DNA of 21,718 bases from the NCBI GenBank assembly GCA_900553785.1, contig USES01000017.1:1-21718 (forward strand), read 5' to 3'. A program made the position numbers and the translations under genes. Below the pieces are notes generated by a model. That model had not been told where the DNA came from and did not search any database. It saw only the letters and a program-made list of their open reading frames with translations. Position 1 is the first letter of the stretch, and the number at the start of each line of letters is the position of its first letter. Below, piece after piece: positions 16,001 to 21,718 of this stretch. The stretch comes from an uncultured Clostridium sp. GTDB lineage: Bacteria > Bacillota > Clostridia > TANB77 > CAG-465.

Positions 16001-16594
16001 TTATTCCTTTATAGTATACTCATATTTTCCAAGTGATATGTAAGGTCCTCCCGAATTTATAATTTGTGTCACATTCAGATTTGCTTCTTCAGCAGTTGTA
16101 TTTGTAACATTGACAATCACTCCTGAATTTTCTAGAGTTACTGTTGCTTTTCTATAAACAAGTTCTCCTTCATCTTGTTTCCCATTATAATTCTTATCCT
16201 CAAAAACAGGAAAATAAAATATTGCTTTAGAATCGTTTAATGGCAACGTAATATTGCCCATACTTGCAATCCTATACAATGTCCACGAAAATGTAATCGT
16301 TCCGTTTTCAATTTTTTCTACTGTAAAAACGTTGTTTTTATTATCTGTCCATTTTCCTAACCATTTACTATAATCTTGGGCAACTTGAGCATTGTTGTTA
16401 TTTGATTCATTTTTCTTATCATTACTTACATTATTGTCCACAGTCATAGAATCATCTTTTTCAGTTTTATTAATATTATTAGAATTATTATCTGGCTTTT
16501 TTAATATCCCAAATATATACCATCCCTCTATACCAATAACTATAACCATAAGCACAATTGCAAATATTAAAATTAGCTTACTACTATTTTTCAT
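16001..16594 (-). CDS. Membrane-anchored protein with Asn-rich linker and EF-hand-like loop
   Basis: A 197-residue protein with a membrane helix at about 7-29, a low-complexity Asn/Lys/Asp linker (about 34-72), and a beta-rich outer domain (73-197) beginning WLGKWTD. Residues 133-144 (DKNYNGKQDEGE) match the spacing of a calcium-binding EF-hand loop: Asp1, Asn3, Asn5, Gly6, Asp9, Glu12. The outer domain otherwise has no recognised motif. ATG at 16592-16594 follows a G-rich SD (AAGGGGG) by ten bases. It converges on the Ca2+ ATPase gene and has a good promoter at 16619-16647. Calcium binding is an inference from one motif. Confidence 0.75.
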   Translation of the reverse strand: MKNSSKLILIFAIVLMVIVIGIEGWYIFGILKKPDNNSNNINKTEKDDSMTVDNNVSNDKKNESNNNNAQVAQDYSKWLGKWTDNKNNVFTVEKIENGTITFSWTLYRIASMGNITLPLNDSKAIFYFPVFEDKNYNGKQDEGELVYRKATVTLENSGVIVNVTNTTAEEANLNVTQIINSGGPYISLGKYEYTIKE

Positions 16595-16618
16595 AAAATC
16601 ATTACCCCCTTGTGAACA

Positions 16619-16647
16619 AGAATATATTAAATGTAATTAATTGTCAA
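16619..16647 (-). promoter_or_regulatory. Promoter of the EF-hand-like membrane protein gene
   Basis: Minus strand -35 TTGACA (16642-16647), 17-base spacer, -10 TATTCT (16619-16624). TATATT two bases earlier (spacer 15) is an alternative -10. Confidence 0.65.
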
Positions 16648-16695
16648 CACTCTTTTAATGTTATGTGCTATATATCCATACCATTAAAATAGGAA

Positions 16696-16725
16696 AAGAG
16701 GGAGTCACAAACGTGATTCCCTCTT
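16696..16725. terminator. Terminator after the 148-residue gene
   Basis: A 13-base-pair stem with one G-T pair (AAGAGGGAGTCAC at 16696-16708 with 16713-16725) and an AAAC loop, five bases after the stop codon at 16731. TTTTCC follows on the minus strand and GTTTTC on the plus strand. Confidence 0.8.
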
Positions 16726-16730
16726 GTTTT

Positions 16731-17177
16731 CTAATTAATCATATCACTCGTATATTTTTCTAACGTAAGCTTGACATCTTTTCCTAATGGTTCAATCATA
16801 CGTTCCAACACCCCTAAAGCTATTGCTAAAGCCTCCGTATCGTTGGTAAACGGAAAATAGCATATAACATAGTTCCAAAGGAATCTGTTCATAGCATCTG
16901 ATGTAGTTGGAACTAAAACAATATTAGTGTTGTTCCACGAAAATACTATGTCAGTCAACACATAGTTAGGAAACTTGAGTTTGTCAAATCTATCACAAAT
17001 CTCTTTAAATGGTATTTCCTCAGATTCAACTGGAACAATGTCTATTACATAGCCATCATCCGTTATGCTCATTTTCTCCATCCGCAACTTATACTTCTTT
17101 AGAGATGTTTCAATATCATTCCTGACAAATTCTCTTTCCTTTCGTACATAGTCTAAATAGCTTGTGCTCCGTTTCAT
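16731..17177 (-). CDS. Hypothetical protein, 148 aa
   Basis: A soluble 148-residue protein with no membrane segment. The first 45 residues are highly charged and probably helical (LDYVRKEREFVRNDIE ... LKKYKLRMEKM). An alternating beta/alpha part follows with several aromatic residues (FLWNYVICYFPF). I do not recognise the family. SD AGGAGG is eight bases before ATG 17175-17177, and it has its own promoter and terminator, so it is a monocistronic gene placed between map and the membrane-protein gene. Confidence 0.75.
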   Translation of the reverse strand: MKRSTSYLDYVRKEREFVRNDIETSLKKYKLRMEKMSITDDGYVIDIVPVESEEIPFKEICDRFDKLKFPNYVLTDIVFSWNNTNIVLVPTTSDAMNRFLWNYVICYFPFTNDTEALAIALGVLERMIEPLGKDVKLTLEKYTSDMIN

Positions 17178-17233
17178 CTTTTTTTCCTCCTAGAAATTAT
17201 CCTCTAAATTTAATATTTTTCACCGGTACGGAT

Positions 17234-17262
17234 ATTATATCATTCTGTTCCTTACGTTTCAA
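17234..17262 (-). promoter_or_regulatory. Promoter of the 148-residue gene
   Basis: Minus strand -35 TTGAAA (17257-17262), 17-base spacer, -10 TATAAT (17234-17239). A ten-base palindrome TTTCGCGAAA (17266-17275) sits just upstream of the -35 and could be an operator. No terminator separates this from map. Confidence 0.75.
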
Positions 17263-17303
17263 GGCTTTCGCGAAATTTTATGATCGAAATGTTTAGTTTG
17301 CCA

Positions 17304-18071
17304 TTACAATGTTAATATTTCAGTTCCCTCATCAGTAATTACAATTGTATTTTCATAATATGCAGTAAGACTTCTATCCTTTGTCTTTATAACCCACTTA
17401 TCTGGTCCGACTACAACTTCAGGCGAACCTGCTACTATCATTGGTTCAATAGCTAATGCCATTCCACTTTGTAATCTTTCACCATGTCCTGCACGTCCAA
17501 TATTAGGAACTCCCGGATCTTCATGCATCTCTCTTCCTATTCCATGTCCTTGGAAGTCTTCCAATAGACTAAATCCGTTTTTTTCAACAGTCTCTTGCAC
17601 AGCATGAGAAATATCTCCAATTCTATTTCCAACAACTGCTTTGTCTACGCCTGCAAAAAATGCCTGCTCTGCTACTTTTACAAGTTTCTTTGCTAAAGCT
17701 GATCCTTCACCTATTATAAATGTACGGCCTGCATCTGCATGCCATCCACCTTTATACACACCAACATCTACGCAAACAACATCACCTTTTTTTAGTATCT
17801 TTGTAGCAGAAGGTATACCATGAATTATTTCTTCATTTACAGATATACAAGTCGCATGTTTAAAACGCTTGCCACCCCTGTACATACATTCTACTCCTCT
17901 AAATGATGGTGTTGCTCCGTTTTCTTTCATTATGTTTTCAGCTATAGTATCTAGCTCTAACGTGCTTACTCCCTCTTTTGCGTTTTCTTCCATTGCTTTT
18001 AGTACCTTTTTCATAATTTCTGCTGGTACACGCATTTTATCTATTTCAGCTTTTGACTTTATATATATCAT
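17304..18071 (-). CDS. map: Methionine aminopeptidase, type I
   Basis: 255 residues. It removes the initiator methionine from nascent proteins and uses two metal ions. All five ligands are present: Asp102 and Asp113 (VDVGVYKGGWHADAG), His176 (GHGIG), Glu209 (AIEPM) and Glu240. The substrate-site His84 (IIHGIPS) is kept. The segment ECMYRGGKRFKH (61-72) before CISVNEE is a few residues longer and more basic than in common relatives. ATG 18069-18071 lies ten bases after GAGGT, and 14 bases after adk, so the two are co-transcribed. Confidence 0.97.
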   Translation of the reverse strand: MIYIKSKAEIDKMRVPAEIMKKVLKAMEENAKEGVSTLELDTIAENIMKENGATPSFRGVECMYRGGKRFKHATCISVNEEIIHGIPSATKILKKGDVVCVDVGVYKGGWHADAGRTFIIGEGSALAKKLVKVAEQAFFAGVDKAVVGNRIGDISHAVQETVEKNGFSLLEDFQGHGIGREMHEDPGVPNIGRAGHGERLQSGMALAIEPMIVAGSPEVVVGPDKWVIKTKDRSLTAYYENTIVITDEGTEILTL

Positions 18072-18085
18072 GTTTTGGCTTACCT

Positions 18086-18745
18086 CTATTTCTTCAAATC
18101 TTTTACTAAATCTGCAATTACATCCTTTGATGTTCTGCCCACTTTATCTCCTGCTTTTTCAATTCTTAGCTTACCACTTTTAGCATAGTAATCTAAAATT
18201 ATTTTTTCATTTTTGTAATAAATATCTAGTCTTTGTTTTACAGCTTCTTCTTTATCATCATCACGTTGTACAACATCTCCTCCACATTTATCACAAACAC
18301 CTTCTTGTTTTGGTGGATTGTACTCAGTATTATATCCTTCTTTGCATGCCTTGCAAACCCTTCTTGTCGTAATTCTAGATATTAGTTCATCATAATCTAC
18401 ATCTAGATTTATTGCTAAATCTACACTTTTTCCAATCTCACTTAACATTTCATCTAGCTTTTTACATTGTACTTCCGTTCTTGGATAACCATCAATTAAA
18501 GCTCCATTTGCTATAACATCGTCTTTAGATAGTCTATCCATAAGTATCCTATTAGTTAATTCATCTGGAACTAGTTTTCCAGCTAAAATGTACTCATTAG
18601 CCTCAATTCCTAGTTTAGTATTGTTTTTGATATTTTCTCTAAATATATCCCCCGTAGATATATGCACAATATTTAACTCTTCAGCTAATTTCGTGCCAAC
18701 TGTGCCTTTTCCACTACCTTGTGCTCCAAGCATAACTATTATCAT
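18086..18745 (-). CDS. adk: Adenylate kinase, zinc-containing long form
   Basis: 219 residues. It interconverts ATP + AMP and two ADP. The P-loop is GAQGSGKGT (7-15), where many relatives have GPPGAGKGT. DGYPRT (85-90) and the LID domain are present, the latter with four zinc cysteines (C131, C134, C151, C154), typical of Gram-positive bacteria. SD AGGAGG precedes ATG 18743-18745. It is the first gene of an adk-map unit with its own promoter; secY, the usual upstream neighbour, is not in the window. Confidence 0.97.
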   Translation of the reverse strand: MIIVMLGAQGSGKGTVGTKLAEELNIVHISTGDIFRENIKNNTKLGIEANEYILAGKLVPDELTNRILMDRLSKDDVIANGALIDGYPRTEVQCKKLDEMLSEIGKSVDLAINLDVDYDELISRITTRRVCKACKEGYNTEYNPPKQEGVCDKCGGDVVQRDDDKEEAVKQRLDIYYKNEKIILDYYAKSGKLRIEKAGDKVGRTSKDVIADLVKDLKK

Positions 18746-18770
18746 AAAAACCTCCTAATAACATACTCAT

Positions 18771-18799
18771 AGTATACTATAATTTTCACAACCTTTCAA
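18771..18799 (-). promoter_or_regulatory. Promoter of adk-map
   Basis: Minus strand -35 TTGAAA (18794-18799), 17-base spacer, -10 TATACT (18771-18776). Confidence 0.8.
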
Positions 18800-18858
18800 T
18801 AGACATCACAAATTATGACATATATATCACAATTATAGATGAACAATTTTTAAAATTT

Positions 18859-18877
18859 TTCCATATATTATATGGAA
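18859..18877 (+). promoter_or_regulatory. 19-base inverted repeat before the ferritin-like gene
   Basis: TTCCATATA-T-TATATGGAA, perfectly symmetric, directly adjoining the SD (GGAAGGGAG). It could be an operator or an RNA hairpin that limits ribosome access. It does not match the classical Fur or PerR box. Confidence 0.5.
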
Positions 18878-18890
18878 GGGAGATAAAAAC

Positions 18891-19463
18891 ATGGATTATT
18901 TTACATATTTAAGAAGTATGGATTACCAGACACCTGGTATCACAATGAATAATAACTATCAATATATGAATATGAACATACCTAATATAGATATGGAAAG
19001 GGCACTTCCGTGGCCATTAACATTTCAAAGCAAAAGTACACAATATAATCTAAATCAACTAATTAACGAAGTAAAAAATTCAGTCGGCAACGAAAAAGAC
19101 GATGAAATAATGTATTCTGCCATGGCAAAAATGGCACCAAACGATGAACAACGTGATATAATAAACGATATAAAAGGAAACGAAATGATACACAACAAAA
19201 TATTCAGAAAAATATTTACTGAACTTACTGGTGTTGTATTACCTGAAAATACAATGGATACCACTACTACAGCTACTATGAATAAATCTTATCCGGATAT
19301 GTTAAAAGAAGCTTTTAATGGAGAACTTAAAGCAATAGAACGTTATAGAGAACTACTAGCATACGCACCAAACATGGAAATTTATTCAATGATAATGTAT
19401 GTAATGACTGATGAAATACGTCATGCATTAAAATACAATTATCTTATGATGATGAATAAATAA
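18891..19463 (+). CDS. Ferritin-like (diiron) domain protein
   Basis: 190 residues. After a Met/Asn/Tyr-rich N-terminus (1-50) there is a four-helix ferritin-like fold. It has Glu72, ExxH at 98-101 (EMIH), Glu145/Glu150 and a second ExxH at 175-178 (EIRH). This is the ligand set of rubrerythrin-type diiron proteins found in clostridia, some of which are linked to spore coats or iron and peroxide handling. The rubredoxin domain is absent. A short low-complexity Thr stretch (124-129) joins the two helical pairs. The start follows GGGAG by eight bases. Role here unknown; iron binding is inferred from ligands. Confidence 0.82.
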   Translation: MDYFTYLRSMDYQTPGITMNNNYQYMNMNIPNIDMERALPWPLTFQSKSTQYNLNQLINEVKNSVGNEKDDEIMYSAMAKMAPNDEQRDIINDIKGNEMIHNKIFRKIFTELTGVVLPENTMDTTTTATMNKSYPDMLKEAFNGELKAIERYRELLAYAPNMEIYSMIMYVMTDEIRHALKYNYLMMMNK

Positions 19464-19469
19464 TCTCTA

Positions 19470-19494
19470 CGTACCCCAAACGGGTACGCTTTTT
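19470..19494 (+). terminator. Terminator after the ferritin-like gene
   Basis: CGTACCC-CAAAC-GGGTACG followed by CTTTTT, seven bases after the stop codon. Confidence 0.9.
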
Positions 19495-19513
19495 ATATTT
19501 CAAACAACTCCTA

Positions 19514-19541
19514 TTGACAAATATATTAAATTTAATATATA
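19514..19541 (+). promoter_or_regulatory. Promoter and AT palindrome before the 181-residue membrane protein
   Basis: -35 TTGACA (19514-19519) and -10 TATATA (19536-19541) with a 16-base spacer. The spacer and -10 form a perfect 20-base palindrome (19521-19540, ATATATTAAA and its complement). The unit TTTAATATATA is repeated head to tail at 19531-19541 and 19542-19552. Confidence 0.6.
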
Positions 19542-19576
19542 TTTAATATATATTTTAATTTATAGGAGGTGAACAT

Positions 19577-20122
19577 ATGAAAAAGGGAAATGCAGGTATA
19601 ACTATACTAATAGTTTTGCTATTTTTAACAATTATTGGAATGAGCATATACTTACTAATAGATAAATCTAACGGTAACACTAATACTCCACCAGCAGATT
19701 CACAACAAGGTAATACTGTAAAGGAACCAGAAGACAGCTATGTAACATTTCTAGCTAATGCTAAAAAAATAAGAGAAAAATATACTCTAAAAGCATATGC
19801 AACTGGTTCAGCAAAACCATATAACGTTACTTTAGATAAAGATGGAAAGTTATATGTAGATGATTCATTATTAGATTCTTCCGTTGTATCATTCTCTATC
19901 CTTTCAGCTGGAAATGGTGGTTTTCAACATGTTTATTACATAAAAGAGGATGGTAGTGTTTATTCATCAAATAGTGGTTATGCAGTAAATGCAAATGAAA
20001 AAGTTCAAAGTCAAAAAGTAAATTTAGATAAAATTGTAAGCTTTGTTCAAGGCTCAACAACAAGCGCTAGTTATCCAATATATGTAGACATTAACGGAAA
20101 TGCATTTGATAATTCATTATAA
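19577..20122 (+). CDS. Single-pass membrane-anchored protein, relative of 8894-9499
   Basis: 181 residues. Membrane helix at about 8-28, a polar Pro/Asn/Gln linker (31-53), then a beta-rich outer domain. The C-terminal part around EDGSVYS (124-130) and the following Lys/Val segment resemble the protein at 8894-9499, and the N-terminal helices also look alike (ILIVLLF, FLIVLLF). No catalytic motif is seen. ATG follows AGGAGG by seven bases. It ends at a hairpin shared with the convergent gene at 20185-20856. Confidence 0.78.
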   Translation: MKKGNAGITILIVLLFLTIIGMSIYLLIDKSNGNTNTPPADSQQGNTVKEPEDSYVTFLANAKKIREKYTLKAYATGSAKPYNVTLDKDGKLYVDDSLLDSSVVSFSILSAGNGGFQHVYYIKEDGSVYSSNSGYAVNANEKVQSQKVNLDKIVSFVQGSTTSASYPIYVDINGNAFDNSL

Positions 20123-20142
20123 TATTCTATATTAAAACAATG

Positions 20143-20178
20143 CCCATATTATTGAGTTATAAATCTCAATAATATGGG
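20143..20178. terminator. Bidirectional terminator between convergent membrane-protein genes
   Basis: A perfect 14-base-pair stem (CCCATATTATTGAG at 20143-20156 with 20165-20178) and eight-base loop, with A-rich sequence on the left and GTTTTT on the right. Confidence 0.9.
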
Positions 20179-20184
20179 ATGTTT

Positions 20185-20856
20185 TTAATTTTTTTCAGCC
20201 TCGATGTAATTGATTGAATTAACTATATATCTGCCATCAGCATACGTTAATTTAAACTCTAATTTAGATTCTTTTTTGTCGCCCACAACAGTTAAATCAT
20301 CATTTAATTTATACGTAACTGTTACATTATTTCCGTTGTAAACAACAGACTCATTATGGCTCTCTGGAGCCATCCAACCTGTAGGAAACCAATAAACCTG
20401 ATAAGTTGTATCAGATAATTTTCTAATTCCAGTTCTACCACGGTTCAATATAAGTGAATACTGTCTCTTTCCAAAATACTTGTAGACAAGCTCATCAACT
20501 AATTCTTTTGATACATCGCATGTATATTCTTCTTCTTTGTTTCCGCTAAGCTCTTTACGATTATTAAACACATAAAAATAAACAAAATTTGTTATATCTT
20601 CATCTGTAAAATCTGTTATAGTTTTCTTAAAGTTATTAGCAGATGCCATTGGCAAAAATGAATACAAATACTTATCAAAAAACTCTGAACTTTCTTGTTT
20701 AACTTGTTGCTCATCTGAAGTATTAGGTATATTTTCATTTCCGTTTCTAACCATTTCACTTGTTACCATGTATAATATAATCATTGCTATTGGGACTATT
20801 ATCAAAATAGTACAAAGTGGTATTATTTTACTTTTTGTGTTATTATCCATTTGCAT
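20185..20856 (-). CDS. Single-pass membrane-anchored protein of unknown function
   Basis: 223 residues when started at ATG 20854-20856, five bases after GAGG. A longer frame from 20883 has no SD and overlaps the -10 box. It has a membrane helix at about 11-31, a polar linker, a helical segment (about 50-100; FFDKYLYSFLPM), and a C-terminal beta-rich region with alternating strands (VTYKLNDDLTVVGDKKESKLEFKL is one such stretch in part) that resembles an NTF2- or DUF-type extracellular domain in outline only. Family not recognised. Confidence 0.72.
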   Translation of the reverse strand: MQMDNNTKSKIIPLCTILIIVPIAMIILYMVTSEMVRNGNENIPNTSDEQQVKQESSEFFDKYLYSFLPMASANNFKKTITDFTDEDITNFVYFYVFNNRKELSGNKEEEYTCDVSKELVDELVYKYFGKRQYSLILNRGRTGIRKLSDTTYQVYWFPTGWMAPESHNESVVYNGNNVTVTYKLNDDLTVVGDKKESKLEFKLTYADGRYIVNSINYIEAEKN

Positions 20857-20873
20857 TTTCACCTCACGCACAA

Positions 20874-20902
20874 AATATATCACACAATTTATGACAATTC
20901 AA
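20874..20902 (-). promoter_or_regulatory. Promoter of the 223-residue membrane protein gene
   Basis: Minus strand -35 TTGAAT (20897-20902), 17-base spacer, -10 TATATT (20874-20879). The leader would be only about ten bases. Confidence 0.55.
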
Positions 20903-21245
20903 CAGTTCCTAAATCAAAAATATATATTATAGCAAATTATTTTACTACATGAAATATCATCAATTTTACATTTTACAAAAAATGTTTTTCTAAATCTTTC
21001 ATTCTTCAATGAACACATTACTTGTTAAAATCCCATAAAAACCTTCTTGGCTGTTCGAGGTTTTTCCTCGAACTTGCTAAGGAGCTCGCTTATGCTTGCA
21101 AAAATTGCTACTTCGTACCAATTTTTACTTTTTAATTTAAATCTTAAATTTTCTCGTTTTCCTATTACAGCTCAATTCCAAGTACTGGGAAATTCAGTTC
21201 ATAGTCTTTCACTATTGAATGTAAAGTGTAACACGAAACCCTACA
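20903..21245. other. Intergenic stretch with a hairpin and foreign-looking sequence
   Basis: No convincing gene. 20903-21045 is plain AT-rich sequence. From about 21046 the texture changes: a perfect hairpin GTTCGAGG-TTTTT-CCTCGAAC (21053-21073), a G+C-richer segment to about 21120, and a second imperfect inverted repeat around AGTACT (21175-21195). A 69-residue open frame at 21047-21256 has no SD and is not called. The stretch leads into the relic at 21246-21440. Confidence 0.5.
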
Positions 21246-21440
21246 TTGTGGTCTGAACTCTTTAGGGAAAATCGAGGAAAAAATAAATGGATAAGAAAAG
21301 ATCTCCCCAAAAAGAATATGTCTAATAAAGAAAAGATTAAATACTTAGAAGCCGAAAATGCTTATCTTCGAGAAATTGTAAAAGAACGAGAAAACATTCT
21401 AAAAAAAGGATTATTGACACCTAAAAAACAACCATATTAA
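21246..21440 (+). pseudogene. Possible relic of a transposase OrfA-type protein
   Basis: A 64-residue fragment without an SD (it could only start at TTG). It has a basic segment (RENRGKNKWIRKDL) and then a heptad-patterned helix (IKYLEAENAYLREIVKEREN) like the leucine-zipper tail of IS3-family OrfA. The frame upstream is closed at 21222-21224, the expected helix-turn-helix part is missing, and no orfB follows. It is therefore best read as a decayed fragment. The assignment rests on general pattern only. Confidence 0.35.
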
Positions 21441-21446
21441 AAACTC

Positions 21447-21475
21447 TTTCGAAATCAAAAAGTTTATGATATAAT
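21447..21475 (+). promoter_or_regulatory. Possible promoter of the right-edge gene
   Basis: -10 TATAAT (21470-21475) with a poor -35 TTTCGA (21447-21452) 17 bases before it. Confidence 0.4.
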
Positions 21476-21525
21476 TAATACATAAGAAGTAAATGGCATC
21501 TCGTTTATCATTTATGGGAGGTATA

Positions 21526-21718
21526 ATGAAGAAGGAAAAAATAATAATCATACTGTGTTCTATAATAGGTTTAATATTTTTAGATTTTATACTCGCTCTT
21601 TCATTCAATAATAGTCCAATAATTAAAATTAGAGATTATTATAATGGTGGTTCTACCGTTTACAAAGATAAAGGAATATTTACAAATACTTATAAATGTT
21701 CTGATGGTAAAACTAAAA
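21526..21718 (+). CDS. N-terminal part of a single-pass membrane protein; runs off the window
   Basis: 64 residues are visible, open to the window end. ATG 21526-21528 follows GGGAGG by four bases. The start is basic (MKKEK), then one membrane helix (about 6-26), then an outer part containing IKIRDYYNGGSTVYKDKG and a Cys at position 59. The N-terminus and linker style match the other anchored proteins of this region, but the family cannot be named. Confidence 0.75.
   Translation, partial: MKKEKIIIILCSIIGLIFLDFILALSFNNSPIIKIRDYYNGGSTVYKDKGIFTNTYKCSDGKTK

Noticed and set aside
21047..21256. 69-residue plus-strand open frame
   Set aside because: No SD, no recognisable domain, and it spans a hairpin and AT-rich filler; more likely part of a non-coding or decayed element.
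1..21718. CRISPR array, tRNA or rRNA genes
   Set aside because: No regularly spaced direct repeats and no tRNA-like or rRNA-like sequence was seen on either strand by eye.

Overview
The window is about 21.7 kb of AT-rich DNA from a Gram-positive, low-GC bacterium (Firmicutes/Bacillota, probably an uncultured clostridial or related gut lineage). The grounds are strong purine-rich Shine-Dalgarno sites, frequent TTG/GTG starts, many near-consensus TTGACA-17-TATAAT promoters, the end of a Firmicute-type alpha ribosomal operon (infA-rpmJ-rpsM-rpsK-rpsD-rpoA-rplQ), zinc-binding forms of S4, L36 and adenylate kinase, and VanW-type wall proteins. No species can be named from sequence alone.

Layout. 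1-768: two genes of unknown function on the minus strand. The left-most runs off the window and has a promoter, an RBS, an ATG and then a 10-G homopolymer nine codons later; the annotated tract length puts it out of frame. 819-3648: a two-gene operon for membrane-anchored envelope proteins (VanW/G5 protein, then a transglutaminase-like protein). 3853-4356: a small protein with a CBM25-like fold, apparently cytoplasmic. 4425-7949: dnaJ-like and gyrA, divergent from back-to-back promoters. 7950-8870: tandem duplication of an 80-residue protein gene together with its promoter, leader hairpin and terminator. 8894-9499: membrane-anchored protein. 9603-13043: alpha operon. 13340-15934: P2A-type Ca2+ ATPase, convergent with a membrane-anchored protein carrying an EF-hand-like loop (16001-16594). 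16731-17177: small unknown gene. 17304-18745: adk-map. 18891-19463: ferritin-like protein. 19577-20856: two more membrane-anchored proteins. 20860-21440: intergenic island with a hairpin and a possible transposase relic. 21526-end: start of another single-pass membrane protein.

The housekeeping genes (gyrA, translation, adk, map) form a conserved core. The material between and beside them is dominated by poorly characterised single-pass proteins with an N-terminal membrane anchor, at least two of which (8894-9499 and 19577-20122) share a C-terminal domain. adk-map, which usually sits directly before infA, is separated from it by about 4.3 kb holding the Ca2+ ATPase and two small genes. The most notable non-standard signals are the poly-G tract at the left edge and the tandemly duplicated 80-residue gene unit. 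No tRNA, rRNA, CRISPR array or intact insertion sequence was seen.
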